Origin: an uncultured bacterium
Lineage (GTDB): Bacteria > Bacillota > Clostridia > Lachnospirales > Lachnospiraceae
DNA length: 64,000 bases
NCBI GenBank assembly: GCA_948467735.1
Contig: CAOKFN010000020.1
Coordinates: 1-64,000, forward strand
Reading direction: 5' to 3'
The notes beneath the pieces were generated by a model. It had not been told where the DNA came from. It was given only the letters and a program-made list of their open reading frames with translations, and searched no databases. Within the stretch, counting starts at the first letter, position 1. The number at the start of each line of letters is the position of its first letter. Made by a program: the position numbers and the translations under genes. Below, piece by piece: positions 34,251-42,893 of this stretch.

Positions 34251-35132
34251 TTAATAAAACTGCAGAAATACTTCCTCCAGCGACGGTTCCGAAATCAACA
34301 GGTCTTTTACCTTTGCTTCCTGCAATACCTTCAAAAGCGCCGCCATATCCCCTGTATAGTGAAAAGTAAGTGCATCGCCGCAGATTTCTGTCTCGGACAT
34401 TCCCTCAATCCGGGGGACTGCCTCCACACCCCATACCTTTACCTTCCGAAGCATATGGAGCTTTGTTCTTGTAATATTCTCCACGGTATCCGCCTTGACC
34501 AATTCTCCCTCCCGAAGAATCCCCACATGCCTGCAGTATCTTTTTACCTCGGACAGCACATGGGAGGATAAAAAACAGGTCATCCCCTCCTGATTGCGCT
34601 CTGTAAGCAGTTCAAAAAAAGCCTCCTGCATTAAGGGATCCAGCCCTGAAGTGGGCTCGTCCATTATCACCAGTCTGGGCTTATGCTGAAGGGCGCAGAC
34701 AATACTAACCTTTTTGCGATTCCCCAGCGACAGCTCCCGGATCTTCTTACCCGTGTCAACCTCCAGCCTGCGGCAGAGCTTCTCCGCCTCCTCCCCGCAA
34801 TCCATTCCCCTCAGTCCGGCCGCATATTTTATCACTTCTCCCGCCCGCATGGAAGGATAGAAATGAGCTTCCGAAGGCATATACCCCACCTCTTTTAAGA
34901 ATTCCACGGAAGCCGCCCTCCTGCCTCCGCCCACTCTGTGCCCGAGTACATACGCCTCGCCGGAAGAGGGGTAAATCATACCCAGCAGACATCTGATAGA
35001 AGTGGATTTCCCGGCCCCGTTCGGCCCCAGATATCCGAAGATATCCCCCTCCTCCACTGCCATGGTAATATTCTGTACCCCTCTGCTCTTCCCATAAACT
35101 TTCGTCAGGTTTTTCATCTCAATGGCATTCAT
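34251..35132 (-). CDS. ABC exporter ATPase
   Basis: 293 residues. Walker A FGYLGPNGAGKSTSIRCLLG, signature KIRELSLGNRKKVSIVCALQ (LSLGN replaces the usual LSGGQ, as in several ABC-2 exporter ATPases), Walker B RLVIMDEPTSGLDPLMQEAF, and switch His in FLSSHVLSEV. The C-terminal ~80 residues form the extra domain of the CcmA/NatA-type exporters. It overlaps the DUF3021 gene by 14 nt and precedes the permease gene, so all four genes are one unit. Confidence 0.92.
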   Translation of the reverse strand: MNAIEMKNLTKVYGKSRGVQNITMAVEEGDIFGYLGPNGAGKSTSIRCLLGMIYPSSGEAYVLGHRVGGGRRAASVEFLKEVGYMPSEAHFYPSMRAGEVIKYAAGLRGMDCGEEAEKLCRRLEVDTGKKIRELSLGNRKKVSIVCALQHKPRLVIMDEPTSGLDPLMQEAFFELLTERNQEGMTCFLSSHVLSEVKRYCRHVGILREGELVKADTVENITRTKLHMLRKVKVWGVEAVPRIEGMSETEICGDALTFHYTGDMAALLKVLQEAKVKDLLISEPSLEEVFLQFY

Positions 35133-35604
35133 CCTCTTTTGCTCCTCTCTGCTGATATGCCTGAAGCATCACATTCAGCTGCTCCGTATCTATCTTGCGT
35201 TTTGCCAAGTTTGCAAGATACGCGCATAGATATGCCAAAATACAAAATAGTCCGAAAACTGCCGTGGCCGCGGCGCTCCTGTCAAACCACCCGCATAGGA
35301 AGCTGATTCCCGCATACAGCGCCGAACACAGCAGAATATAAACCGCTTCCCTCCATGAAAGCCGCTCCGCCTCGTCAAAATTCCCCAGAGCCAAAACCTG
35401 AAAATACCCCATCCCATAGGATGTTATTATCATTTCCAGCATATAGATCAGACTGGCCTCGTAAACTCCATGCAGCACCAGATAAACGGAATAGAAAAAT
35501 AATATGACAAAAAAATACAGGCAGGCTTTGTATTCAATGCCGATTTCCGTGCTCAGATACCGCAGCAGTTTTTCATTTTTCCACCATTTCTTCTTATCTC
35601 CCAT
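35119..35604 (-). CDS. DUF3021-like four-helix membrane protein
   Basis: 161 residues with four hydrophobic segments (ACLYFFVILFFYSVYLVLHG, MLEMIITSYGMGYFQVLALG, EAVYILLCSALYAGISFLC, TAVFGLFCILAYLCAYLANL), the pattern of DUF3021 proteins that accompany LytTR regulators. In streptococcal LytTR regulatory systems the membrane partner inhibits the regulator; the same may hold here. It overlaps the LytTR gene by 11 nt and the ATPase gene by 14 nt. Confidence 0.75.
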   Translation of the reverse strand: MGDKKKWWKNEKLLRYLSTEIGIEYKACLYFFVILFFYSVYLVLHGVYEASLIYMLEMIITSYGMGYFQVLALGNFDEAERLSWREAVYILLCSALYAGISFLCGWFDRSAAATAVFGLFCILAYLCAYLANLAKRKIDTEQLNVMLQAYQQRGAKEDECH

Positions 35605-36067
35605 CCTGCGCCTCCCCGCTTCTGCGGCTTCCCTTTTTTAACTGCTCCCGCAGGTTTTCCGCATATTTTCTTGAAATCACAATCTTCTCCCCGTTCTGCA
35701 GCGCCGCCAGAATCCGCCCTCCCGGCTGGCTTTTCAGCCATTCCACCTTGTACAGATTTACCGCCATGGTCCGGGAGCATCTGACGAATCCCAACGGCTC
35801 ATATTGATATACTAACTGTTCCAATTTCGTCCTCACTCGATAAACCTCCTTCTCCAGACAGGCATACACCATGCCGTCCACGCTCTCGAAATAATACACT
35901 TCCTCCGGGACAAAATAATAAATCTTCTGGGCGTCCTCCTTCGTTCCGGCAAGTCTTGAGGCGCCCGAAAAACGTTTGATCACGTCCGATATTTCCTGCG
36001 TCATCTCGCAGTATCGTATCAATATTTCTTCATTCCCTGACTCTACCTTCTGCAGCGTTATCTTCAT
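35594..36067 (-). CDS. LytTR-domain transcription regulator
   Basis: About 157 residues; the ATG at 36067 has AAAGGTGA upstream. There is no receiver domain. The N-terminal ~55 residues are a short helical region, and the LytTR DNA-binding domain occupies the rest (YYFVPEEVYYFESVDGMVYA, then GFVRCSRTMAVNLYKVEWLK, and ALQNGEKIVISRKYAENLRE). It heads the LytTR-DUF3021-ABC operon and is the likely autoregulator. The membrane protein next to it is the probable signal-transducing partner. Confidence 0.88.
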   Translation of the reverse strand: MKITLQKVESGNEEILIRYCEMTQEISDVIKRFSGASRLAGTKEDAQKIYYFVPEEVYYFESVDGMVYACLEKEVYRVRTKLEQLVYQYEPLGFVRCSRTMAVNLYKVEWLKSQPGGRILAALQNGEKIVISRKYAENLREQLKKGSRRSGEAQDGR

Positions 36068-36196
36068 GGCCGTCACCTTTCTCAGCGGGATGTCTCCATT
36101 ATATCTGCCCGCCGTGGAAAAAAGCAATACTCCAACGCCCAAAATGCATTATAACGGTTTTAAAATGCACAATTTTATAATATATGCCTGCTGATA

Positions 36197-36225
36197 CTTG
36201 ATTTTTTTGTCATAATACAATACAC
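36197..36225 (+). promoter_or_regulatory. purC promoter
   Basis: TTGATT (36197-36202) and TACACT (36220-36225) with 17-bp spacing, about 80 nt upstream of the purC start. No purine riboswitch core is seen in the leader. Confidence 0.5.
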
Positions 36226-36304
36226 TGAAAAGGTAAATTACATGTCCGCAAAAGCCAATTACCCTGCCGTCACGGCGGGAGGTAAACCAAAGGAGCTAAC
36301 AAAG

Positions 36305-37180
36305 ATGAGCATTCAAAATTTTAAGCCCATAAAAGAGGGCAAGGTACGCGAAATTTACGACATCGGAGACAATCTGATCATTACGGCCACCGATCGGATC
36401 AGCTGCTTTGACGTCATTCTCGGAAACAAAATCGAAAAAAAAGGAACGGTTCTGACCCAGATGTCCAAATTCTGGTTTGACATGACGAAAGATATCCTGC
36501 CAAACCACATGATATCCGTGGACGTAAAAGATATGCCGGAATTTTTCAGACAGGAACAGTTCGACGGAAACAGTATGCTCTGCCGCAAGCTGGATATCAT
36601 TCCCGTGGAATGTATTGTTCGAGGCTATATCACCGGAAGCGGCTGGGCCGGCTATCAAAAAAACGGCATGGTATGCGGCATCAGGCTGCCGGAGGGCTTA
36701 AAGGAATCCGACAAACTGCCGGAACCCATCTACACCCCTTCCACCAAAGCAGAAATCGGCAGCCATGACGAGAATATCTCTTATGAACAAAGCGTGGATT
36801 ATATCGAAAAATTTTTCCCCGGAAAAGGGGCTGAATATGCGGAGAAACTGCGGGACTATACCATTACATTATATAAAAGATGCGCGGAATACGCTTTAAG
36901 CCGCGGCATCATCATCGCCGACACCAAATTTGAATTCGGCTTGGACGCAGAGGGCAATATTGTTCTGGGCGACGAAATGCTTACCCCCGACAGTTCCCGT
37001 TTCTGGCCTGCGGAGGACTATGAGCCGGGACATGGCCAGCCTTCCTTCGACAAACAGTTCGCAAGGGACTGGCTGAAGGCAAATCCTGATCATAACTGGA
37101 TTCTTCCTGAAGATGTGGTACAGAAAACCATTCAAAAATACCTGCAGGCTTACGAACTTCTGACCGGAAAATCTCTGTAA
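36305..37180 (+). CDS. purC: SAICAR synthetase
   Basis: About 291 residues; the ATG at 36305 follows AGGAGCTAACAAAG, and an upstream in-frame ATG at 36242 lacks a good site. The N-terminus KPIKEGKVREIYDIGDNLII is the ATP-binding loop, IPVECIVRGYITGSGWAGYQ and TKAEIGSHDENISYEQ are family signatures, and LGDEMLTPDSSRFWPAEDYE closes the active site. It is the long type of PurC (as in yeast Ade1) rather than the ~240-residue type of Bacillus. It makes SAICAR from CAIR, aspartate and ATP in purine synthesis. Monocistronic, followed by a terminator. Confidence 0.97.
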   Translation: MSIQNFKPIKEGKVREIYDIGDNLIITATDRISCFDVILGNKIEKKGTVLTQMSKFWFDMTKDILPNHMISVDVKDMPEFFRQEQFDGNSMLCRKLDIIPVECIVRGYITGSGWAGYQKNGMVCGIRLPEGLKESDKLPEPIYTPSTKAEIGSHDENISYEQSVDYIEKFFPGKGAEYAEKLRDYTITLYKRCAEYALSRGIIIADTKFEFGLDAEGNIVLGDEMLTPDSSRFWPAEDYEPGHGQPSFDKQFARDWLKANPDHNWILPEDVVQKTIQKYLQAYELLTGKSL

Positions 37181-37191
37181 GTAAAAACCTG

Positions 37192-37227
37192 CGGCCCCGG
37201 CTCTTCCATGCGGGAGCGTCGGGGCCG
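37192..37227. terminator. Bidirectional terminator between purC and the hemerythrin gene
   Basis: CGGCCCCG (37192-37199) pairs with CGGGGCCG (37220-37227), and GCTC/GAGC extends the stem. Adenine-rich and TTAAAAA stretches on the two sides suit both converging transcripts. Confidence 0.7.
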
Positions 37228-37237
37228 ACGTTAAAAA

Positions 37238-38575
37238 TCACAATCTGCCAAAGTATTCGTCAATCTTTTTCTTAATCTCCGCGGGCTTCATTGTTTTCAG
37301 AAGATACCCTGCGGGCTTTAAAGCCATTACTTTCTCAATCCGTTCCCTATCCACCGTGCCTGTCAGAAAGATAACCGGAATGCTGGCCATATCCTGCTCG
37401 GAACGAATCATTTCCAATACTTGTCTTCCGTCGCAGACCGGCATTTCATAATCCAGCAGAATCAGATCCGGTCTATCCAAGGTTATGCTTCTGATTGCGG
37501 AAAATCCGGACTGTACGGCAGCAACCTGATATTCTTTCCCCAGCAGTTCCTTTATGGCCAGACATACCATATCGGAATCATCCACAACAAGTATTTTTCT
37601 CTTCTGACTTGTATCAGTATTTTCGAGATAATTCTTAATCTCTGTCATTGCATTATCGGCTGTAATGGAAACTCCCAAGCCCTGCTCCAAAAGCTGGGGC
37701 GCAATAACACAGTATGCGAAATATCCCTCTCCGGTATCAAAAAGCAGACTGCATTGAGGCTGCTCCCCTTCAAACATTCTCTTAAACTGATCATATGTAA
37801 GCAGCTTTTCATCTTTTACTTCATATAAATCAGTGGACGGAAAATGCTCTGTAATACAATTTGCAAACTGCTGCGCAGTATACCTTGCGGCATTGACCAG
37901 CATGGTATTCAATTCGTCCGAGCTGCCCCCTATCAATTTTCCCACCGTATTGAGCAGCAGCTTCTCCTCCAGTACAAATATAACCTCCCACCTCTCGCCA
38001 TTCCTCGAAGCATAGATTAAATGATAATATATTCCCTTTCCGAACTTTTCGCCGCCGTAATGACTGCTGATAGTCGCCGCCTTGAGTCCAAACAAATCAT
38101 TCACAAGCTGTATGATTACCTTTTTCACAGCCTCCTGTTCTTCCTCCGGCAGAAGTCCCACCCATTTGCTTGCAAATTTTCCTGTGATTGCACGGTCCTC
38201 CGTCAATGTATGCCCTATCAGCCAGCCCGCGCACACTCCCATAAAATGATTTACCGCGTCGGTTGAATATCCTGTCTGTTCCAGTTCCCTTTCAAGGGCC
38301 GGAAGCGTTTTCTGCCGGAAATTATCATGGATGCGCCTGTGAGTCTCGAAGCCCGGATAACCGATGGAAGCCATGTAGACTTCTTCCTCCGTAAAATGCT
38401 TCATCGCATGATTCTTGAAATATTTAATTCCCTCCTGATAAACCCACTGACCTTTCTCCTCCTGCCCATTGGACGAAAACAGCTTATTCATAATGCTGAA
38501 TAGTTTCCTGTGTTCTCTGTCAATAAACTCTACCCCAATATTGAACCGATCCTGCCATACTAATTGATTACCCAC
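37238..38575 (-). CDS. Hemerythrin / CheX-like / receiver fusion protein
   Basis: About 445 residues from a GTG at 38575, which has AGGAGG 6-7 nt upstream. Domain 1 (to ~140) is a bacteriohemerythrin: FIDREHRKLF, KNHAMKHFTEEEVYM, FETHRRIHDNFRQ and IGHTLTEDRAI supply the His/Asp/Glu ligands of a di-iron oxygen-binding site. Domain 2 (~155-305; IYYHLIYASRNGERWEVIFV, then GSSDELNTMLVNAARYTAQQ) resembles CheX/CheC-type phosphatase folds. Domain 3 is a receiver (KILVVDDSDMVCLAIKELLG, LILLDYEMPVCDGRQ, VIFLTG, YLLKTMKP) with a complete phosphorylation site. An oxygen or redox input linked to two-component signalling is inferred. It stands alone. Confidence 0.8.
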   Translation of the reverse strand: MGNQLVWQDRFNIGVEFIDREHRKLFSIMNKLFSSNGQEEKGQWVYQEGIKYFKNHAMKHFTEEEVYMASIGYPGFETHRRIHDNFRQKTLPALERELEQTGYSTDAVNHFMGVCAGWLIGHTLTEDRAITGKFASKWVGLLPEEEQEAVKKVIIQLVNDLFGLKAATISSHYGGEKFGKGIYYHLIYASRNGERWEVIFVLEEKLLLNTVGKLIGGSSDELNTMLVNAARYTAQQFANCITEHFPSTDLYEVKDEKLLTYDQFKRMFEGEQPQCSLLFDTGEGYFAYCVIAPQLLEQGLGVSITADNAMTEIKNYLENTDTSQKRKILVVDDSDMVCLAIKELLGKEYQVAAVQSGFSAIRSITLDRPDLILLDYEMPVCDGRQVLEMIRSEQDMASIPVIFLTGTVDRERIEKVMALKPAGYLLKTMKPAEIKKKIDEYFGRL

Positions 38576-39041
38576 CTTATTCCTCCTTCGGCACCTATCA
38601 TGCCCCATCATAATTTTCTGTACAAATTTATCCTCTCCAAGTCCTCTTTCATTTCTTTATCACTGAAACTCTCTCGCAGCTTCACAGATGTCCGTTAAAC
38701 GAAAATCCATACCGTGAAGCGCAGATCTTTACCATATGACAACAGAACACATACGGTTTGGAAGCAATCTCTGTACATTTTTAGATTCTAAAATAGTGAT
38801 AACGGATAATGCAAAAGCCTTAGCTCTCACTCAAACAGTTTATTTCAATATTTTTACGCGCTTTGAATATGGTCTTATTATATCATAACGACACATGATT
38901 CTGTCAAGGTGTTAAACAGATAAGTTCTGATAAGATATAGTATACAGTTTGGTGACAAAATGTGAACAATTCAAACATTTTTCTTCTTTACCTAACAAAA
39001 ATGCTCCCTTTCAGACCGCCTGCCCGAAAGAAAGCATATTG
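38576..39041. other. Long leader/intergenic region upstream of the hemerythrin gene
   Basis: 466 nt without a gene. On the minus strand, near-consensus TTGACA (38902-38907) and TATAAT (38877-38882) are 19 bp apart, implying a leader of roughly 290 nt. The leader holds a hairpin with GCTTCAC pairing GTGAAGC around ATGGATTTTCG. I do not recognise a riboswitch class. The rest is AT-rich and includes the downstream region of the acyltransferase gene. Confidence 0.4.
38877..38907 (-). promoter_or_regulatory. Candidate promoter for the hemerythrin fusion gene
   Basis: Perfect TTGACA (38902-38907) and perfect TATAAT (38877-38882) on the minus strand. The 19-bp spacing is longer than ideal, and an overlapping TATGAT could serve instead. 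Confidence 0.45.
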
Positions 39042-39776
39042 TTAAAGCCCCCTTTTGTTTTTCTCTTTCAGCTGCCGCTCTATTACCACCGCAATCTTGG
39101 ATTTTACCAAATCCGATATCTCCTGTGTGGTCATTCCGTCATATTCTTCATAAAGTATGGGTTCAAGGAAATGTACCTGCGTTCTGACCCGCCGAATTGA
39201 ATTGATTCCGAAAGGTTTATAAGAATCAATCAACGCCACCGGAACAATGGGCGCTTTGGCCCGGGTGGCACATTTGAAAGAGCCTGCCCTGAATTCCTGC
39301 ATGACATTCTTATTGTTGTCATATCCGCCTTCAGGAAACACGATATAGCGTCGGCCTGTTTTCACTTCATCCGCAATCGATATGATGGTTTTCATCTGGC
39401 TTTTCATATCATGTTTGTCCAGCCTGCTCCCCTGTACCAGCTCGATAAAAGAATCCACAATGGGCATTTTGGACCGATAGGCGTCCATGACAATTGTACA
39501 CGGCTTCGGGTGAGCATACATAATTCCCAAGGTATCATATTTGCCTTGATGATTGGGATACATGACATAACCGCCCTCTTTCGGCAGAAGCTCCTGTCCA
39601 TAGCATTCCGTTTCAATCCGCCCGTTGTGCATCATAATGGAAATGCACTTCCTTGCCATTTTATAACGTTTCTCTTCCGAAAAATTTTCCCCGTGCCGTT
39701 CAATATAATGGGCTTTACAGACATAATATATCACAAATGGCAGAGATACCACCACCACATAACATAACCTCAGCAT
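39042..39776 (-). CDS. 1-acylglycerol-3-phosphate acyltransferase-like protein
   Basis: 244 residues, ATG at 39776 with GGGGGTGA upstream. One N-terminal membrane segment (MLRLCYVVVVSLPFVIYYVC) is followed by the acyltransferase block: YVMYPNHQGKYDTLGIM (HX4D), YIVFPEGGYDNN (FPEG) and PIVPVALIDSY. PlsC enzymes of this kind acylate lysophosphatidic acid at the inner membrane for phospholipid synthesis. It follows the PurF-like gene by 37 nt, an apparent but functionally unexplained linkage. Confidence 0.9.
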   Translation of the reverse strand: MLRLCYVVVVSLPFVIYYVCKAHYIERHGENFSEEKRYKMARKCISIMMHNGRIETECYGQELLPKEGGYVMYPNHQGKYDTLGIMYAHPKPCTIVMDAYRSKMPIVDSFIELVQGSRLDKHDMKSQMKTIISIADEVKTGRRYIVFPEGGYDNNKNVMQEFRAGSFKCATRAKAPIVPVALIDSYKPFGINSIRRVRTQVHFLEPILYEEYDGMTTQEISDLVKSKIAVVIERQLKEKNKRGL

Positions 39777-39813
39777 ACTTCACTTCACCCCCGGGATATA
39801 CCCCACATGTAAA

Positions 39814-41274
39814 TCAGCCTTTCCCCTCCCGGGAATCCGCCGAATCTGATATCGGTGATGAATCCTCCTCTTCCTCCACACCATCCCAGCAATAGGTACA
39901 AAGCCTGCACCTGTCAATCCCGACAGACGCGATCATGTCATCCAGTCTATGATAGCGCAGACTGGTAAAATTCAGCTGCTTCCCGATGCGATTCACCATC
40001 TCCTTATACTCGGACGTGTCAGGATTCGCATAAGGTTTTAAGTGACTGCCTGTTTCCACTCCCATCTCCTTCAATACCCGGCGGGTAATCAAATCCATCT
40101 CCGACGCGGAGCGTGAAAAATTCAGATACTTGCAGCTATACAAAAGCGGCGGACACGCAGGACGGATATGCACCTCCTTTGCGCCGCTTTGGTATAAAAA
40201 TTCCGTCGTTCCCCGCAGCTGTGTTCCTCTCACAATGGAATCATCAATCAAGAGCAGTTTTTTGCCATGAATCAAATCCTGTACCGGAATCAGCTTCATC
40301 TTCGCAATCAAATCCCTCTGGGTCTGTATGGCGGGCATAAAAGAACGCGGCCATGTGGGCGTGTACTTAATAAAGGGTCTGGAAAAAGGAATTCCCGACC
40401 TGTTCGCATACCCAATGGCATGGGCTGTGCCTGAATCCGGCACTCCCGCTACGATATCAGGAGCCGCATTATCCCGCTCGGCAAGCAGCGTTCCGCAGTT
40501 GTATCGCATTTTTTCCACGCTGATGCCCTCGTAAGAAGAAGAGGGATAACCATAGTATACCCATAAAAAGGTACAGATTTTCATCTTTTTGCCCGGATGT
40601 ACCAATGTATCAATACCTTCCGGCGTCACCACCGCAATTTCCCCCGGTCCAAGCTCCCTGTCAGCCACATAGCCCAGATTCAAATAAGCAAAGCTCTCAA
40701 AAGAAACGCAGTATGCATTCTGCTTCTTTCCAATGGACACAGGGGTTCTCCCCAGCAAATCTCTAGCGGCGTAAATGCCCTTCGGCGTCATAAGCAGTAT
40801 GGTCATGGAACCGTCAATGCTTTCCTGAGCATATCGGATTCCTTCCACCAGATTTTCCTTTTGGTTTATCAACGCCGCAACCAGCTCCGTGACATTGATA
40901 TCTCCGCCGCTCATCTCCAAAAAATGCGCATGACCCTTGGTAAATAATTCCTGAATCAGCTTGTCCGCATTATTGACCTTGCCCACCGTGGCAATGGCAT
41001 AGGTTCCATGATGGGAACGGACCATCAAAGGCTGCGGTTCAAAATCGGAAATACATCCGATTCCCATATTTCCCCTCATTTCGTTTACATCTTTATCAAA
41101 CTTGGTGCGGAAGGGCGCGTTTTCGATATTGTGGATTGCCCTCTCATATCCTTTTTCTTTATCATAAACCGCCATTCCGGCGCGTCTGGTTCCCAAGTGA
41201 GAATGATAATCCGTCCCAAAAAACAGATCAAACACACAATCTTCTTTGGATGCAACTCCAAAAAATCCTCCCAT
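39814..41274 (-). CDS. PurF-like amidophosphoribosyltransferase lacking the catalytic cysteine
   Basis: About 486 residues; ATG at 41274 follows AGGAGGATAAGGCC. The family normally begins, after processing, with a nucleophilic Cys in CGVFG; here the N-terminus is MGGFFGVASKEDCVFDLFFG, so no Cys1 is present. The phosphoribosyl half is intact: the PRPP loop LLLIDDSIVRGTQLRGTTEF. Cysteines matching the Fe-S ligands of Bacillus-type PurF remain (KICTFLWVYYG, LLYSCKYLNF, GIDRCRLCTYCWDG). If made as read, it should not hydrolyse glutamine and might use ammonia, or act in another role. It lies 55 nt downstream of purB and upstream of plsC. A true PurF is probably elsewhere in the genome. Confidence 0.85.
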   Translation of the reverse strand: MGGFFGVASKEDCVFDLFFGTDYHSHLGTRRAGMAVYDKEKGYERAIHNIENAPFRTKFDKDVNEMRGNMGIGCISDFEPQPLMVRSHHGTYAIATVGKVNNADKLIQELFTKGHAHFLEMSGGDINVTELVAALINQKENLVEGIRYAQESIDGSMTILLMTPKGIYAARDLLGRTPVSIGKKQNAYCVSFESFAYLNLGYVADRELGPGEIAVVTPEGIDTLVHPGKKMKICTFLWVYYGYPSSSYEGISVEKMRYNCGTLLAERDNAAPDIVAGVPDSGTAHAIGYANRSGIPFSRPFIKYTPTWPRSFMPAIQTQRDLIAKMKLIPVQDLIHGKKLLLIDDSIVRGTQLRGTTEFLYQSGAKEVHIRPACPPLLYSCKYLNFSRSASEMDLITRRVLKEMGVETGSHLKPYANPDTSEYKEMVNRIGKQLNFTSLRYHRLDDMIASVGIDRCRLCTYCWDGVEEEEDSSPISDSADSREGKG

Positions 41275-41329
41275 GGCCTTATCCTCCTGAATTTCTGACT
41301 TCTGATACAAGACATGTCTACGCATTTTA

Positions 41330-42781
41330 TTACACGTTAATTTCAGCCTTCATTCCCAGCAGCTCTTTATTTTCTTCCAATACCGGCCGAATCACATTCT
41401 CGAGGAACGCATCCACCTGCTCTTTGGAGCGTCCCACATATCTGACGGGATCCATGGTCTTTTGCAGATCCTCCAAAGTCATGTGGAATGCCGGATCCTG
41501 CGCTATCAGCTCCAGAAGATTATTCTCCTTCCCTTCCACCTTCACATTGCGCCCCGCTTCCATGGAAAGCTCGCGAATACGCTCGTGAAGCTCCTGACGG
41601 TTTCCGCCCATCTTGACAGCATCCATCATAATATTTTCCGTCGCCATAAAGGGCAGTTCGCTCATCAGGCGCTTTTCAATCACCTTGGGATATACTACCA
41701 GACCGTCCACCACGTTCAGGCACAGATCCAGAATGCCGTCCACCGCAAGGAAGCCCTCCGGAATGGACAGTCTCTTATTGGCGGAATCATCCAAAGTCCG
41801 CTCAAACCACTGCGCCGCGGAGGTAATCGCAGGATTCAGCGCGTCGATCATCACATATCTGGCCAGAGAGGCAATCCGTTCGCTCCGCATGGGGTTCCTC
41901 TTATAAGCCATGGCCGAAGAGCCAATCTGATTTTTCTCAAAAGGCTCTTCCACTTCCTTCAAATGCTGCAGCAGGCGGATATCATTGCTCATCTTATGAG
42001 CGGACGCCGCAATGCCCGCCAGCACGTTTGCCACCCTGGTATCCGTTTTTCTGGAATAAGTCTGTCCCGATACGGGAACACACTCCTTAAATCCCATCTT
42101 AGCCGCAATCATAGGGTCAATTTTGTCAATGGTTTCCTGATCCCCGTCAAAAAGCTCCAAAAAAGAAGCCTGCGTACCCGTCGTCCCCTTAGAGCCCAAG
42201 AGCTTCATGCTCCCCAGCACATAATCCAAATCTTCCAAGTCAAGATAAAATTCCTGCAGCCAGAGCGACGCCCGTTTTCCCACCGTAGTCGGCTGGGCCG
42301 GCTGAAAATGTGTGAAAGCAAGGGTGGGCTGGGCCTTGTATTTATCGGCGAACTTTGCCAGCTCTTCAATGACGTTGACCAGCTTCTTCTTAACCAGCTT
42401 CAACGCCTCCGTCATCACTATAATATCCGTATTATCCCCAACATAGCAGGAAGTGGCTCCCAGATGGATGATTCCCGCCGCCTTTGGACACTGCCTGCCA
42501 TAAGCATACACATGGCTCATCACATCATGACGAACCTCCCGTTCCCTCGCCTTCGCGGTCTCATAGTTGATATCCTCCGCATGGGCTTTCAGCTCCTCTA
42601 TCTGTTCATCCGTGATAACCGGCCTGCCATCCTGACTTAAACCCAGCTCCTTCTCCGTCTCCGCAAGCGCGATCCAAAGCTTTCTCCAAGTGCGGAATTT
42701 CATATCCTGCGAGAAAATATACTGCATTTCTCTGCTCGCATAACGTTCGGACAACGGACTTACATATCTGTCTGTACTCAT
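41330..42781 (-). CDS. purB: Adenylosuccinate lyase
   Basis: About 483 residues; the ATG at 42781 follows GGGAGAGAAT. The fumarase-superfamily signature is IGSSAMAYKRNPMRSERIAS near residue 280; the catalytic His blocks are GIIHLGATSCYVGDNTD and AFTHFQPAQPTTVGKRA. PurB cleaves SAICAR to AICAR and adenylosuccinate to AMP, acting directly after PurC (36305-37180) and PurA (21935-23218), which are nearby. It is followed by the PurF-like gene on the same strand. Confidence 0.96.
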   Translation of the reverse strand: MSTDRYVSPLSERYASREMQYIFSQDMKFRTWRKLWIALAETEKELGLSQDGRPVITDEQIEELKAHAEDINYETAKAREREVRHDVMSHVYAYGRQCPKAAGIIHLGATSCYVGDNTDIIVMTEALKLVKKKLVNVIEELAKFADKYKAQPTLAFTHFQPAQPTTVGKRASLWLQEFYLDLEDLDYVLGSMKLLGSKGTTGTQASFLELFDGDQETIDKIDPMIAAKMGFKECVPVSGQTYSRKTDTRVANVLAGIAASAHKMSNDIRLLQHLKEVEEPFEKNQIGSSAMAYKRNPMRSERIASLARYVMIDALNPAITSAAQWFERTLDDSANKRLSIPEGFLAVDGILDLCLNVVDGLVVYPKVIEKRLMSELPFMATENIMMDAVKMGGNRQELHERIRELSMEAGRNVKVEGKENNLLELIAQDPAFHMTLEDLQKTMDPVRYVGRSKEQVDAFLENVIRPVLEENKELLGMKAEINV

Positions 42782-42893
42782 ATTCTCTCCCATCTGCTCC
42801 GTCATAGAGCACTAAAATACTGCCAAAACTATCATATCCCACAAAAAGTCATAAGTCAATAAGCTTTTCCATTGCGGACCCTGCATTTGGGAC

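Noticed and set aside
36226..36304. Purine riboswitch upstream of purC, purA or purB
   Set aside because: No three-way junction core or conserved loop motifs seen in the leaders. They are short or hold only promoter elements.
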